Source of the DNA: Blastocladiella emersonii ATCC 22665
Taxonomy: Eukaryota; Blastocladiomycota; Blastocladiomycetes; Blastocladiales; Blastocladiaceae
DNA: 64,000 bases
NCBI GenBank assembly: GCA_025594325.1
Contig: JANHCV010000001.1
Span: 1,240,001-1,304,000 of the forward strand
Direction of reading: 5' to 3'
The notes below the pieces were generated by a model. That model was not told the DNA's origin. It did no database searches and saw only the letters and a list, made by a program, of their open reading frames with translations. Positions 11,745 to 21,502 of this stretch are shown piece after piece (position 1 is the first letter of the stretch; each line of letters opens with the position of its first letter). The position numbers and the translations under genes are program-made.

Positions 11745-11900
11745 TTCTCAACGAGGCTGCGGTCGCGGTCGCGACCGCAGCCGAACGATAACTCATAGCC
11801 GATGTTCGCATGCTAAAAAGTACCCTTTGCGACTCTTGCGCGCAAACTTGGGATATTAATTGGTCGACCTCAAACGACCCGACAACAATGTCGCCAAAGC
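11745..11900. repeat. Loop of the inverted repeat, with a short perfect palindrome
   Basis: The 156 bp between the two arms. It contains a 13-bp perfect stem, GGCTGCGGTCGCG at 11755-11767 and its complement at 11770-11782, separated by two bases. Confidence 0.75.
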
Positions 11901-12252
11901 ATTGAGATTGAGGTACGCGACGACGCGACGACGGCGCGACAACGACGCGTTGCGCCACTACCGCCACGTTCAGCAAGAATAACATCACACATTTCACCAC
12001 GTCCATCACGCTTTCGAGCACATCCAAGCAAGAGCCATTGACGCTTGAGTTTCATCCCATGGATCACGCACACGCCAGTGATGGCGAAGGTGATGAGGGC
12101 TCAACCGTGACCCGGAGCCTCACTCAATTCGACGAGCGAGCGATGGTAAAGAACACAATTTGTACTGCTAGGACCGACCACGCCGGGTGGAGATGGCAAA
12201 AAAACGGAGGAGAGATTGGGCGCGACCACAGGATCAAAATGGTCGATGGTGT
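11901..12252 (-). repeat. Right arm of a large inverted repeat
   Basis: Reverse-complement partner of 11394-11744, ending in TGGTCGATGGTGT. The pair could be a foldback or MITE-like element inserted between the 3' ends of two convergent genes. No transposase and no clear target-site duplication is visible. Confidence 0.9.
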
Positions 12253-12285
12253 AGGGTAGGGAGAGGGATGGCGGAGACTGGAGTG

Positions 12286-12306
12286 GTAAGCACGTTACGT
12301 GCTTAC
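12286..12306. terminator. Short perfect hairpin near the symporter 3' end
   Basis: GTAAGCACG at 12286-12294 pairs with CGTGCTTAC at 12298-12306 around a TTA loop, about 50 bp downstream of the symporter stop codon. It could mark a transcript 3' end or be a cloverless stem of no function; the assignment is a guess. Confidence 0.3.
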
Positions 12307-12353
12307 CCACGTATGAACAGGTTTGAGGGAGAGGGAGCGGGTTATAGGAACAT

Positions 12354-13869
12354 CTAGTGGAGCTCGTTCGTGTGCGAGGGGAGGATGGCCTTGCCATCGT
12401 CGTCCTCCATGTCCAGGGGCGACGACTCCTCGCGGAAGCGGCCCTCCCACTTGGCGACGACGACCGACGCGATGCAGTTGCCCGAGAGGTTGACAGCCGT
12501 GCGAGCCATGTCCATGAAGGCGTCGACACCCAGGATGACGAGAATGGCCTCGGTGGGGAGGTTGAACTGGGCGCAGGTACTGGCGAGGATGACGAGACTG
12601 GCGCGAGGAACGGCGGCGACACCCTTGGAGACGAGCATGAGCGAGACCATCATGAAGAGCTGCGTGCCGAACGACTGCTCGACACCGCCGGCCTGGGCGG
12701 CGAAGCGGGCCGCAAGGGCGAGGTAGAGGGTGGTACCGTCGAGGTTGAACGAGTAGCCGAGCGGGAGGACGAAACTGACAATGTCCTTGGGCACGCCAAA
12801 CTCGGCCATGAGCTCCATGGCCATGGGCAGGGCTGACTCGGAACTGGCCGTGAAGAAGGCAAGCATGGCCGGGCGGTAGAGGTACTTGCCGAACTCCATG
12901 AGGTTGATGCGGCAGAAGAGCAGGACCGGGATCAGGACGACCAGGACGAAGATAATGAGCGTGACGTAGAGCGTGCCCACGAGCTGGCCGAGGTTGACGA
13001 GCACACCGAAGCCGTTCTTGCCGATCACCGACATGAGAGCGCCGAGGATACCGAGCGGCGCAAGGCACATAACGAGCCAGGTGAACTGGAACATGATGTC
13101 GCTGACGGCGGCGCACCAGTTGACGAAGACGCGGCGGTGCTCGCGCTTGGCCCAGAGGAGCGAGCACGCGAAGGCGATCGAGAACATGACGACGCCGAGC
13201 GTCTCGTTGCTGGCGGCCACGGCAAAGAACGAGTCGGGGAAGATCTTCTCGACCTCCTTCTCGATGGTGATGTTCTGCGTGTTCTTGAGGATGGCGTCGT
13301 CAAGCTTGCCCTCGACCTTGAGGTTGACGCCAGTACCAGGGCTCACGATGTTGGCCGCAGCAAGACCAAGAAACAACGCAAAGGTGGTCACGATCTCGAA
13401 ATATACGATGCTGGCAATTTTTGAGGTTGCAAGTTAGTAGGGGAGCGAGGCAAAGGCGTAGGAGGCGCTGGGAGGAGAGGGGAAGTGAGCTGAAGCCGTA
13501 CCCCTTCACGAACATGCGACCAACACGCCCGAGGTCGTCACCATGGCCAGCAATGCCGACGATGAGCGTCGAGGCAATCAAAGGGACAATGAGAGCCTGT
13601 TCGAAGTAGGGTATTCGAGTCAGTCAGGTCCGGTCGCCGCGGACGGACCCGATCAGCGAGCGTACCTTGACGGAACGGAGGAAGATGGTTGAGAAGATGT
13701 TGCCGAGCTTGACTACATCCTTGCCGCAGACACCACCGATGAGGAGACCGAGGCCCATGGCGAGGATGATGTAGTGCGTGAGACTGGTCTTCTCGCGAAG
13801 CCAGCGCCAGGGCGTCATGGGCTGCGCCGGCTTGTCGGTCTTGGGGTCGAGTGCTGGTCCTCCGGACAT
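12354..13869 (-). CDS. SLC1/DAACS-family dicarboxylate or amino-acid symporter
   Basis: Three exons (13869-13666, 13596-13502, 13410-12354) give 451 residues. The protein is a cation-coupled symporter of the DAACS family (glutamate/aspartate/dicarboxylate carriers) with the usual series of hydrophobic segments and two re-entrant loops. Visible family features include SLTHYIILAMGLGLLIGG in the first helix, LIVPLIASTLIVGIAG, YFEIVTTFALFLGL, the serine-rich loop FFTASSESALPMAM, VLPLGYSFNLDGTTLYLA (equivalent to the NMDGT region) and FMDMARTAVNLSGNCIA (equivalent to the D-R-x-R-T region). Substrate cannot be decided from sequence alone. Such carriers are common in bacteria and animals and unusual in Dikarya. 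The C-terminus is acidic and cytosolic. Confidence 0.93.
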
Positions 13870-15043
13870 GGTGATCGTTGGTTACGTGGCAAGGGGGCGA
13901 AGGGTGTGAGGCGAGAGAGAGCGAGGGCGGCGGGGGCACGGGTCCCTTTTGTACGCCCGAGCTGGCGGCCAGGCGCGAGGTGGGCTTCGGTTGATCACAG
14001 CGGGGCGAAGCGGGGGAAGGCGACCTCGTCCCCGTTTCAGTCTTTTTTTTGTGCAAATGAGCGTGCCCATGAGGCTCACCCCGCGGGCATCCATGGCCAT
14101 GCGGCCGTGGTCAGCTGGCCATGCCTCGTCCCACCAGCCTCGCAGCCCGCCCTTGTCTGGGAAATGAGCTGTGCACATTGCGGCGCCACGATAATCCTTG
14201 TCACCGCGTCACCGATGCTCTCGCCTCGCACCCTCTGCAACACGCTTCAAGGCTTCGTTCTTCATGACGTGCAGTTCGCGCGCGTAAAGCGAGCGGTGGC
14301 CAGGAGCTCGTGCGGCTGCCGTCGCGGCGACCTCAGGTCCTTGGAATGCTCATGAGTTAGCAGACAGGCGTCGGCCGTGAGCGCATGGGGCCTCGTGGGC
14401 TCGGCCCATCGATGGGCCCATCACAAGCAACGCCCATTCCGGTGCCCAATTCCAGCCGAACACCGCAATCGCCACGCTGTCCGCGCGACCGAGTCGCGTC
14501 GTGACAGCTCTCCGAGCGACTTGGATCCTCAGCGTACGGCCCAATAAATATCCGGAGTGTCGCGTCGGGCCGTGGTCTGGAAGTTCGAGCGGCCTTCGCG
14601 GCGGTTGCCGTTTGCATCCGAAGCGCGTGCAAACGAAGATCCGCGACGCGCGAGTGGCTCACCGCGCCCGGGTGGCGCAGCCCTGTCCCGTCCCTAGCTC
14701 CATTTTTACCCCGCAGCGCCGCCGCTCCGTCGGGCGATCCCGCCGAAGAGAACCCGCGATCCGAGAACAAAGAGTTTGCCCGAGGGTCTCATGACGCAGG
14801 CCTTTCTAACTTTGTGGGATGAGAAAGTCATGGAGGCAGGACCGCAGCGAATCTCGCCGGTGATTGGTCGGAATCTTCTCGATCGACGCGACGCGACGCG
14901 TCGCGCGCGAGGTCCGCGGTCCGCGAAGCAGTCGTTACGGCAGACAGCAAGTCGGCCCAGCGCTCAACGTTGGGCCCACGTCAGAGTAGTGTGCAATTGC
15001 GTGTAGTAGTGAACAACCAGCTGAATGTAGGCAAAGACCATCG
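13870..15043. other. 1.2 kb intergenic region upstream of the symporter
   Basis: Holds the symporter promoter and the 3' flank of the FG-GAP gene. It contains several ACGCG-rich clusters, for example GACGCGACGCGTCGCGCGCG near 14890, and GC-rich sequence. Frames in it have no recognisable protein and I call no gene. Confidence 0.45.
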
Positions 15044-17399
15044 CTAGCCCGTCAACGGCGCTCCGCTCTGCCCCGCGGCCACAGCGGCGCTCTTCTCGAG
15101 CGCGGCGATGAGCCTTTTCTTGTGAAAGTGCATGGCGACGTAGAGCGCGGCAGGAACTAGCAGGCGATGCTGCTGAGTCAGCAACCGGATCGAGGAATCG
15201 TGCGAGAATAGAGCGAGACACGTACCCATGACAACGATCCCGGCGACCGAGCCAATGATCGCGTACATGGTGGTCTGGTCCTCGGACACGCGGCCCTTGC
15301 CGTCGCCCGGGATCGTCGGCTGCGGCTGCTGCGTGATCGTGTTGTTGGGGAGGACGACGTTCGAGACCCAGCCCGGGATCTGGTCTACACGGGCGTCGAA
15401 CGACACGTCAGTGGACCGTTATCCATTGAGAGCGCATCAAACGCGACGTACACGCGACGGGCAAGCTGTACGTGTAGACGCAGTCGCCCGCGGGCGCGCC
15501 GACCACGACGAGGTTGCCCGACGTCGCGATGGCCTTGCCAAAGTGGTCCGCGGCGTACGTCGATGCCACGGTACTCGCGTTGCTGGACGTGACAAGCGTG
15601 CCGAGCCAGTCCATGGGCACCGTCGCGTTGGTCGACTCGCGGATCACGTCCTCGAACCCATACACTTGCATGCCCGCGACGCGGCGGTGCATGAGGTACA
15701 CGGCGCCGCGGCCCGTAAGCCCCGCCGCGTCCGCGATCCACGTCGCGCGGCCGTCGGGCGTGCTGGCCATGGACCCGCCGAAGAAGCTGTGGTCGCGGCG
15801 GACCGGGTTCGCGACAGTTCCGTCGGCCGTCCACGCGTCCCACACACCAAACTTGTTGCTGATCATGCGCAGGACCTTGGCCGCGAGCCGCGGCGCGCCG
15901 ACGTGCAGGACGCCCATCTTGGACGAGGCGTCAATACCGAGCGCGAGGCCGAGACCGAACCAGTCCTCGTTGGTCCACGTCGACGGGAAGCCGACCTCGG
16001 ACCCGACGACCTGCGTAACGCGCGTGAACGTGTTGATGTTCTGGCGGTACAGCGTGACGATGCCTGACGAGCTGTTGGTCGCAGTGTCGACGCGGTAGTC
16101 GCGCACGGCCAGCAGCGTGTCGAGCGCGCCCGTGCCGGCCACGGCAAAGTCGATCCCGATGGTGCCGAGCGGGACGGGCGACTGCGCGCCGAGGAACGAG
16201 ACGCCCTGCCTACACGCGCGCGAGAGCGGTCAGGGTCGAACTTTCGCGACAACGGGGTGAGCTCGTACCATGTGTCGCTCGCCGACGTGAGGCGGAAGAC
16301 AGCGACGCCAAGATTGGTCGTCGACGACGTGGGCAGCAGCGGCCACTGACCCGCCGCGACATCGGCGCCGTACTGCGGCGGGTTTCCGTTCGACTTGACG
16401 CCGCCGGGCGCGCTGACGCCGTCCCACGCGCCGTTGCTCGAGACAAAGAGGAACGGGTTGGTCGTGTCGGGCGAAAAGCGGAGCTTGGACCCGAACCGGT
16501 CAAAGTACCGCCGCGACATGCCGCTGATCCGGGTCAGGTCGAGCTGGCTGTGCAGCGTCGCGGTGCCCGCGGCGTCGATCTTGTACAGCACGACGGACCC
16601 GTGGTACGGGTGCCACGCAATGTTGCGCAACGGAAGCGACGTGAAGTTGGTGAAGGAACGCCCCGGAACGCCGATGGCGAGCCAGTCGCCCGCGGCGCTG
16701 AAGTGCACGTCGTAGCCGAACAGGGTCAACGGCGATGAGGTGCCCGTGCCGTTCCACAGCTGGCCCGTCGAAGACTGGGCGAACGGGTCGGTGAGCGTCG
16801 TGACGAGCGTCCATGCGGAGGATGGCGGGTAGTTGGACAGCCGCACGTCCTGCGTCGTGGTCGTCGTGTTGGTGCACGACGTGGTTCCTGCAGATGATGA
16901 ACTCGCACTCGATGAAGTCGAGGACGCCGACGTCGCGGCAGTCGACGTCGCAGAAACTGTTGTTGCGGAAGCGGTGCTCGTCGGGGTCACGGTCCACGTC
17001 GCTGTGCCGTTGTTGCAGACCTGCACCGTGCTCGTGACGTTGACGGTCGAGACGTCGACTGACAAGTACGGCGCGCGGTACAGGTGTACTGACGTGTCCC
17101 ACGGTTGCCCGACTGCCTGTTTCAAGTTTGGGGTGGGTCAGCCTATGTTTTGTGTTCACTGAGCAGAGTCGGCGACGCACCATCCAAGTCCAGTTTCCGC
17201 GTGTGACTGAAGCGACCGAGTAGCCGAACATGCCACCCGCCCTTGTCGCGCATAGCGGGTTTCCGAGTGGTGGCACCGTTTTGGACGTGATGGCTGCTGC
17301 GGCTGGCGATAGTAACGAGCAGAGGGTGCCGAGGGCCACGCAGAGCCCGAGCGCGAAGCTTCTCAGGGCTTCCGACCCGTGTTCGCGGTTTCGTTTCAT
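15044..17399 (-). CDS. FG-GAP-repeat type I membrane glycoprotein
   Basis: Five exons (17399-17181, 17116-16269, 16209-15452, 15384-15226, 15156-15044) give 698 residues. A signal peptide (hydrophobic FALGLCVALGTLCSLLSPAAA) precedes a large extracellular part. That part has several beta-propeller blades of FG-GAP character, for example GYDVHFSAAGDWLAIGVPGR, RFGSKLRFSPDTTNPFLFVS, GLGLALGIDASSKMGVLHVG and FGKAIATSGNLVVVGAPAG. A Thr/Ser-rich stretch (SATSTAATSASSTSSSASSS) in blade 1 is a likely O-glycosylation region, and many N-x-T/S sites are present. One membrane helix (AIIGSVAGIVVMVPAALYVA, built across the last intron) leads to a basic tail, HFHKKR. It resembles integrin-alpha ectodomain propellers but has no other integrin domain; its ligand is unknown. 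An ATG at 17423 is an alternative start. Confidence 0.8.
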
Positions 17400-17670
17400 G
17401 GTATGTCTAGAGGATAGCTTCATTGTGTTGTGCTGCAGGTTTGGAGGGTCTGAAGGGCTCCGCGATGGAAGCCGAAGCAACAGCGCGCCGCGAGACAGAA
17501 AAACGCGTCGCGTCGAGCATCGCGTGATGCCGCGTGCACTTGAGCCACTTTGAAGCGATCGGCTGCGCTTCGCCACCCCCGACCTCCCCCTCTCATTCCT
17601 CGCGAATGCAATGCAGCACGGACCACGCAACTGAGCGCAACTGAACCCATAGACCCCTTGCTCCTATCCC

Positions 17671-18996
17671 ATGATGCCTCGCGCGCTCGGCCCGTTCCTC
17701 CGGCGCGGGCTCATCGCCTTTGTGCTCCTGTTCACCGTCCTCGGGCTCCTTTTCCGGTACATGTCGTCGGATCCGCAAGAGGAAGCGCGCACCGCCCCGT
17801 CCAAGCTCGACGAGACCGACTCGGTAATGTTCGCGCGGCAGTCGACGGCGCCGTGGCCGTACTGCGAGGCGCCGCTCACGGCGCCCGGTGAGACGGCCTC
17901 GCTCGACTCTGCGCACCGCAACGTCGCGTGGAAGGACACGCACGAGCTGCGGCACGTCTACGTGATGGCGCGCCACGGCGACCGCACGCCGACCATCTGG
18001 CCGAGCGAGGCCGACGGGTTCCACGCCAAGCCGTCCGAGGCGTCGATCCCCGTGTTCCCGCTCTACTCGCACTGCGACCCCGTCGTCGAGCCGTCGCGCA
18101 CGGGGCTCAAGCGGTACCCGGACCCGGGATGGAGCGGCAACTGTGTGCTCGGCCAGCTCACGGCGCTCGGCGCGCGCCAGCTGCAGAACATGGGCCGGTT
18201 CTACCGCCTGCGGTACCAGAGCCTGTTCAAGACCGAGGACGGGCACGCCACGTTCCGGAGCACCGACTTCAAGTGCGTAGCGCTCAATTTGCTCGGACGC
18301 TCAAACCCCGCTCACCTCGGTTCAATCTGTAGCCGCACGATTGCGAGCGCATGGCACTTTGCCCGCGGCATGTTCCACGGCTCGTCGCACCTCCCGGACC
18401 CCGCAAGCCTGATTATTACCGAGCACCCGCAGACCGACGCGCTGTCGCTCGCGAACCCCGCGCTCGGCCGGTCCATCTTCGCCGACTTTGACCTGACCGC
18501 GCTCTCGCTCCCGGCCGTCCGCGCCTTCCCGACGTACCCGTGGACCAACAGCGACCTGGGCCGTCTGTTCGACGTGTTCGCGACGTCGCGGTGCCAAGGC
18601 ATCAAGGCGTGCTTCCGGACCAACGCGACCAACGAGTGCATGTCCGACTCGGACGCGGACGCGCTGCTCAAGTGGGCGGACGCGCAGTTCAACCGCCTCG
18701 ACCCGGCGTACGTCGACAAGACGGGCGGGCGCGCGATCCGCGAACTCGTGCTCGCGCCCGGCCGCGCCGCCGACCTGCGCCGCGGCGTCTCGGTCATGGC
18801 TACCCACGACACGACGCTCGCGGTCGTCCTGCGTGCGCTCGGGTACGACATGCCCGCGTGGCCGCCGTACGCGAGCCATATCGCTTTCGAGGCGTGGCGG
18901 TCCCGCAAGGGCGACGGCGAGACCGTGTTCCGCGTCGTGTACAATGGCGAGGAGATTTGTGGCGCGGCGCGGCGGTGCCCGATCCTCATCTCGTGA
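17671..18996 (+). CDS. Membrane-anchored histidine acid phosphatase
   Basis: Two exons (17671-18272, 18333-18996) give 421 residues. It is a histidine phosphatase of the acid phosphatase branch: the catalytic RHG motif is in MARHGDRTP and the acid/base HD pair in MATHDTTLAVVLRALGYD. An N-terminal hydrophobic segment (IAFVLLFTVLGLLF) after a basic start (LRRG) predicts a type II membrane protein with the catalytic domain in the Golgi or outside the cell. This layout recalls the animal 2-phosphoxylose phosphatase PXYLP1 rather than secreted phytases, but substrate is unknown. The 60-nt intron has no stop in frame, so an unspliced transcript would read through; it is inferred from its GTGCGTAG donor and TGTAG acceptor and because removal joins TDF to RTIASAWHF. 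Confidence 0.85.
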   Translation: MMPRALGPFLRRGLIAFVLLFTVLGLLFRYMSSDPQEEARTAPSKLDETDSVMFARQSTAPWPYCEAPLTAPGETASLDSAHRNVAWKDTHELRHVYVMARHGDRTPTIWPSEADGFHAKPSEASIPVFPLYSHCDPVVEPSRTGLKRYPDPGWSGNCVLGQLTALGARQLQNMGRFYRLRYQSLFKTEDGHATFRSTDFKCVALNLLGRSNPAHLGSICSRTIASAWHFARGMFHGSSHLPDPASLIITEHPQTDALSLANPALGRSIFADFDLTALSLPAVRAFPTYPWTNSDLGRLFDVFATSRCQGIKACFRTNATNECMSDSDADALLKWADAQFNRLDPAYVDKTGGRAIRELVLAPGRAADLRRGVSVMATHDTTLAVVLRALGYDMPAWPPYASHIAFEAWRSRKGDGETVFRVVYNGEEICGAARRCPILIS

Positions 18997-19185
18997 AACT
19001 TCTTCTCTCGCGCACATAATACATGTCCTAGGTTTGTGATCGAGTGGTATCGGAGCGGCCAGCGCCCATAATCTATTCGGTGGGATGGTGGAGTGGAGCG
19101 GGATGGATACATGCAAGGTCATGATGAGTGGGGAGGGGGGTCTGCGCAAGGGAAAGTCGAAGTCGAGGGAGAGCGCGTTGCGCGC

Positions 19186-21502
19186 TCAGTTGAGCAGCCA
19201 GCTCAGCTGCAGCCGCTTGTCGGGGACCGAGTGCCGGCCCGTCATGTTGGGTGCCGACGACGACCGCGCGAGCGGCGGGTGCTGCAGGACGGCGACGGAC
19301 GCGGGTTTCGGGGTCGACGACGACGGCGGGTGGTAGTAGAAGCCCGACTCGGCAGCGGGCGCAACCGACGGTGCCGGCACCGGAGCCCATACCGGCGCCG
19401 CGGACGCCGCCGTGTACTCAAGCGGCTGCGGCGGAGGCGACGGCGAGGCTGACGTCCCGGACCCGCCCGACGACAGCGACGGGGCCGACGAGTCCATGGA
19501 CCGCGACGCGGCGCGGCTCGCCGCCTCGTTGACCTCGGCCATGGTGAACTCGGGGACCGCCGGGTCCGTGGCGGCTGCCGCAGTCGAGCTCGACTCGTCC
19601 GTCGTGGCGGCGGCAGCAGCAGCAGCCGCGGCCTCGGCGGCCGCGAGGCGGCGCGACTTGCGCGCGTCGCCGATCTTGAGCAGGAGGTACATGCCCTCGC
19701 GGGCGATGCGCTGCTCCCACTCGGGACTGAGGCTCCAGTACGAGCAGCGGCGGCCGGGCCCGAGCTTGCGCGGTGCGCCCGCGGGCGACTTGACGACGAC
19801 GGCAACGGGATCCGAGCTCACGCCCGCGGCCTGCGCGGAGGCGGTCGCAGCGGCCGCCGCCGCGGCCGACGACGCGGCGGCGACGACCGTGGGCTCGTGC
19901 TTGATGAAGATGCCCGAGCGCGACAGGTTGAACCGGACCGTGTTCTGCCACGACGTGGCGCCGGCGGTCCCATTCGCGTTGCCGCTCGTCGGCCCGTAGA
20001 AGGCCGGGTACCGCTTCTCGATGGCGTTGTACAGGTCGCGCAGTGTCAGCCGGCGGTCGGGTGCCGCGAGGATGCACTCGGCGATGATGTACGGGTACGG
20101 CTGCGGCGGGCGGATCCGCTGGCGCAGACCTGCCGTTGTCACGACCGTTGGACCGAGCGTCGCGCACCGCGGACCCGTGGGTGCGGGCGCCGGCAGCTGG
20201 GCGGCGACGGCCGCCGCGAACGGGTTGGTGGTGTGGAAACCGCCGACGGCCGGGTGGGACAGCTGCTGATGCTGCTGGTGCTGCGCGTGCTGCTGCGGGA
20301 GGATCGCGACGTCGGTCGGGACGACGTCGGCGGCGGGCGGCTGCTGCGAGCCCGTGACAGCTTCGATGCTCGGCAGGTCGGCCGATCCGGGCGTCGAGTA
20401 CGTCGCCTCGGACTTGACGACGACCGCGGCGGGCATCGGGACCGACGCGTGGCCGTGGTGCGGGGACCGCGAGTACGGGTCGCTCCAGCGTCGCTGGTCT
20501 CGCGGGCGCGACGACGGCGACGCGTGCCGCTGGTGGTACTGGGCGGCAGTCGGGGTCGGCAGCGGTGGCGAGTGGGTCGCCGACAGGCTGAGGCGCGAGA
20601 GTGTCGCGGCCGAGTCGAGCTCGAGGGCCGAGAACTGGTGGTACGCGGGATGCTGGTGTTGATGGTGGTGGTGTCGCTGGGCCGGGGCCGGCGACGACAT
20701 GCTCGGGAGCGACGACATGGAGTGCGGACGCGTCAGGACTGGGGCCACGACCGCGGGGGCGGCCGACGACGACGACCGGTCGCCCATGATGTACGGGGTC
20801 GGCCAGCCCGTGTAGGTCGCCGAGGACGCGGTCGAGGTCGAGAGCGGCATGGTCGAGGACGGCGAGTGCATGGCGTTGGCCGAGGTACCGGGGTGGAAGG
20901 ACTGGGAGCGCGGGAGGAGCGGGGGCGCGGTCGGGTTTTGAAGGCCGGCGGGCGCCGTCGCGTACGCGTGCGCGTGGGCGACGAGATCCTGCGAGACCCG
21001 GCGGCGGCTGTGCGACGAGAAGGCAAACGACGCGAGCCTCGTACCAGCGGGCGGTCCACTGGGCGTCGTCGTGATCGGGGCCTAGAGATCGCGCGCGCGC
21101 GGGGCCACGGCGCGTTTGTTAGCGGACGTATTCTTCCGGCGGCGGCGTCAGGGCGCGAAGCGGACGTAGAAGCCGCACCAGCAGGTCCGACGGCGCGTCG
21201 GCGCGCGAGGAATCGGGCGAAATCACGTTGGGGCGTGCGCCGTGGGCCAGTGATTGGAGCAGTGATCTCGTGGCGCGGCGCGCTGCGAGGGACGGCTCGG
21301 CGGCACGGAATGGCTGCGGCGGCGACGCGAGCGCGGGCGCACCACTCGGCGCGATGGCAGGTGCGGCCGCGGCACCAATGGCGGCGCCGGGCGGCGGCAG
21401 AGATGAAACGGAGGAAGAGGGGGTCGGCGCCGCGTCGCGCGGGTCGCGCGCGCCGGCGGCGGTGCACGATGGCTGCATCGCGGAGGAGAACATGGCGTGC
21501 AT
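19186..21502 (-). CDS. Forkhead transcription factor with an interrupted winged-helix domain
   Basis: Two exons (21502-21128, 21081-19186) give 756 residues. The forkhead domain lies at roughly residues 449-590: PPQPYPYIIAECILAAPDRR, LTLRDLYNAIEKRYPAFY, SWQNTVRFNLSRSGIFIKHE and, after a gap, GRRCSYWSLSPEWEQR. Between recognition helix and wing sits an insertion of about 45 residues, largely alanine, that other forkhead proteins lack, and a smaller Gly/Asn/Thr insertion precedes SWQN. The rest is low complexity (Ser, Pro, His/Gln, Ala runs), as in regulatory proteins. It should act in the nucleus; targets are unknown. The 46-nt intron is short for this genome and has a GTCCGC donor. The first exon starts at the only suitable ATG, just after CTGCAGCTAG, so one more upstream non-coding exon is possible. 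Confidence 0.85.

Noticed and set aside
11572-12073. Two identical small frames starting MCVIHGMKLKRQWLLLGC
   Set aside because: They are the same sequence seen in the two arms of the inverted repeat; no other sign of coding.
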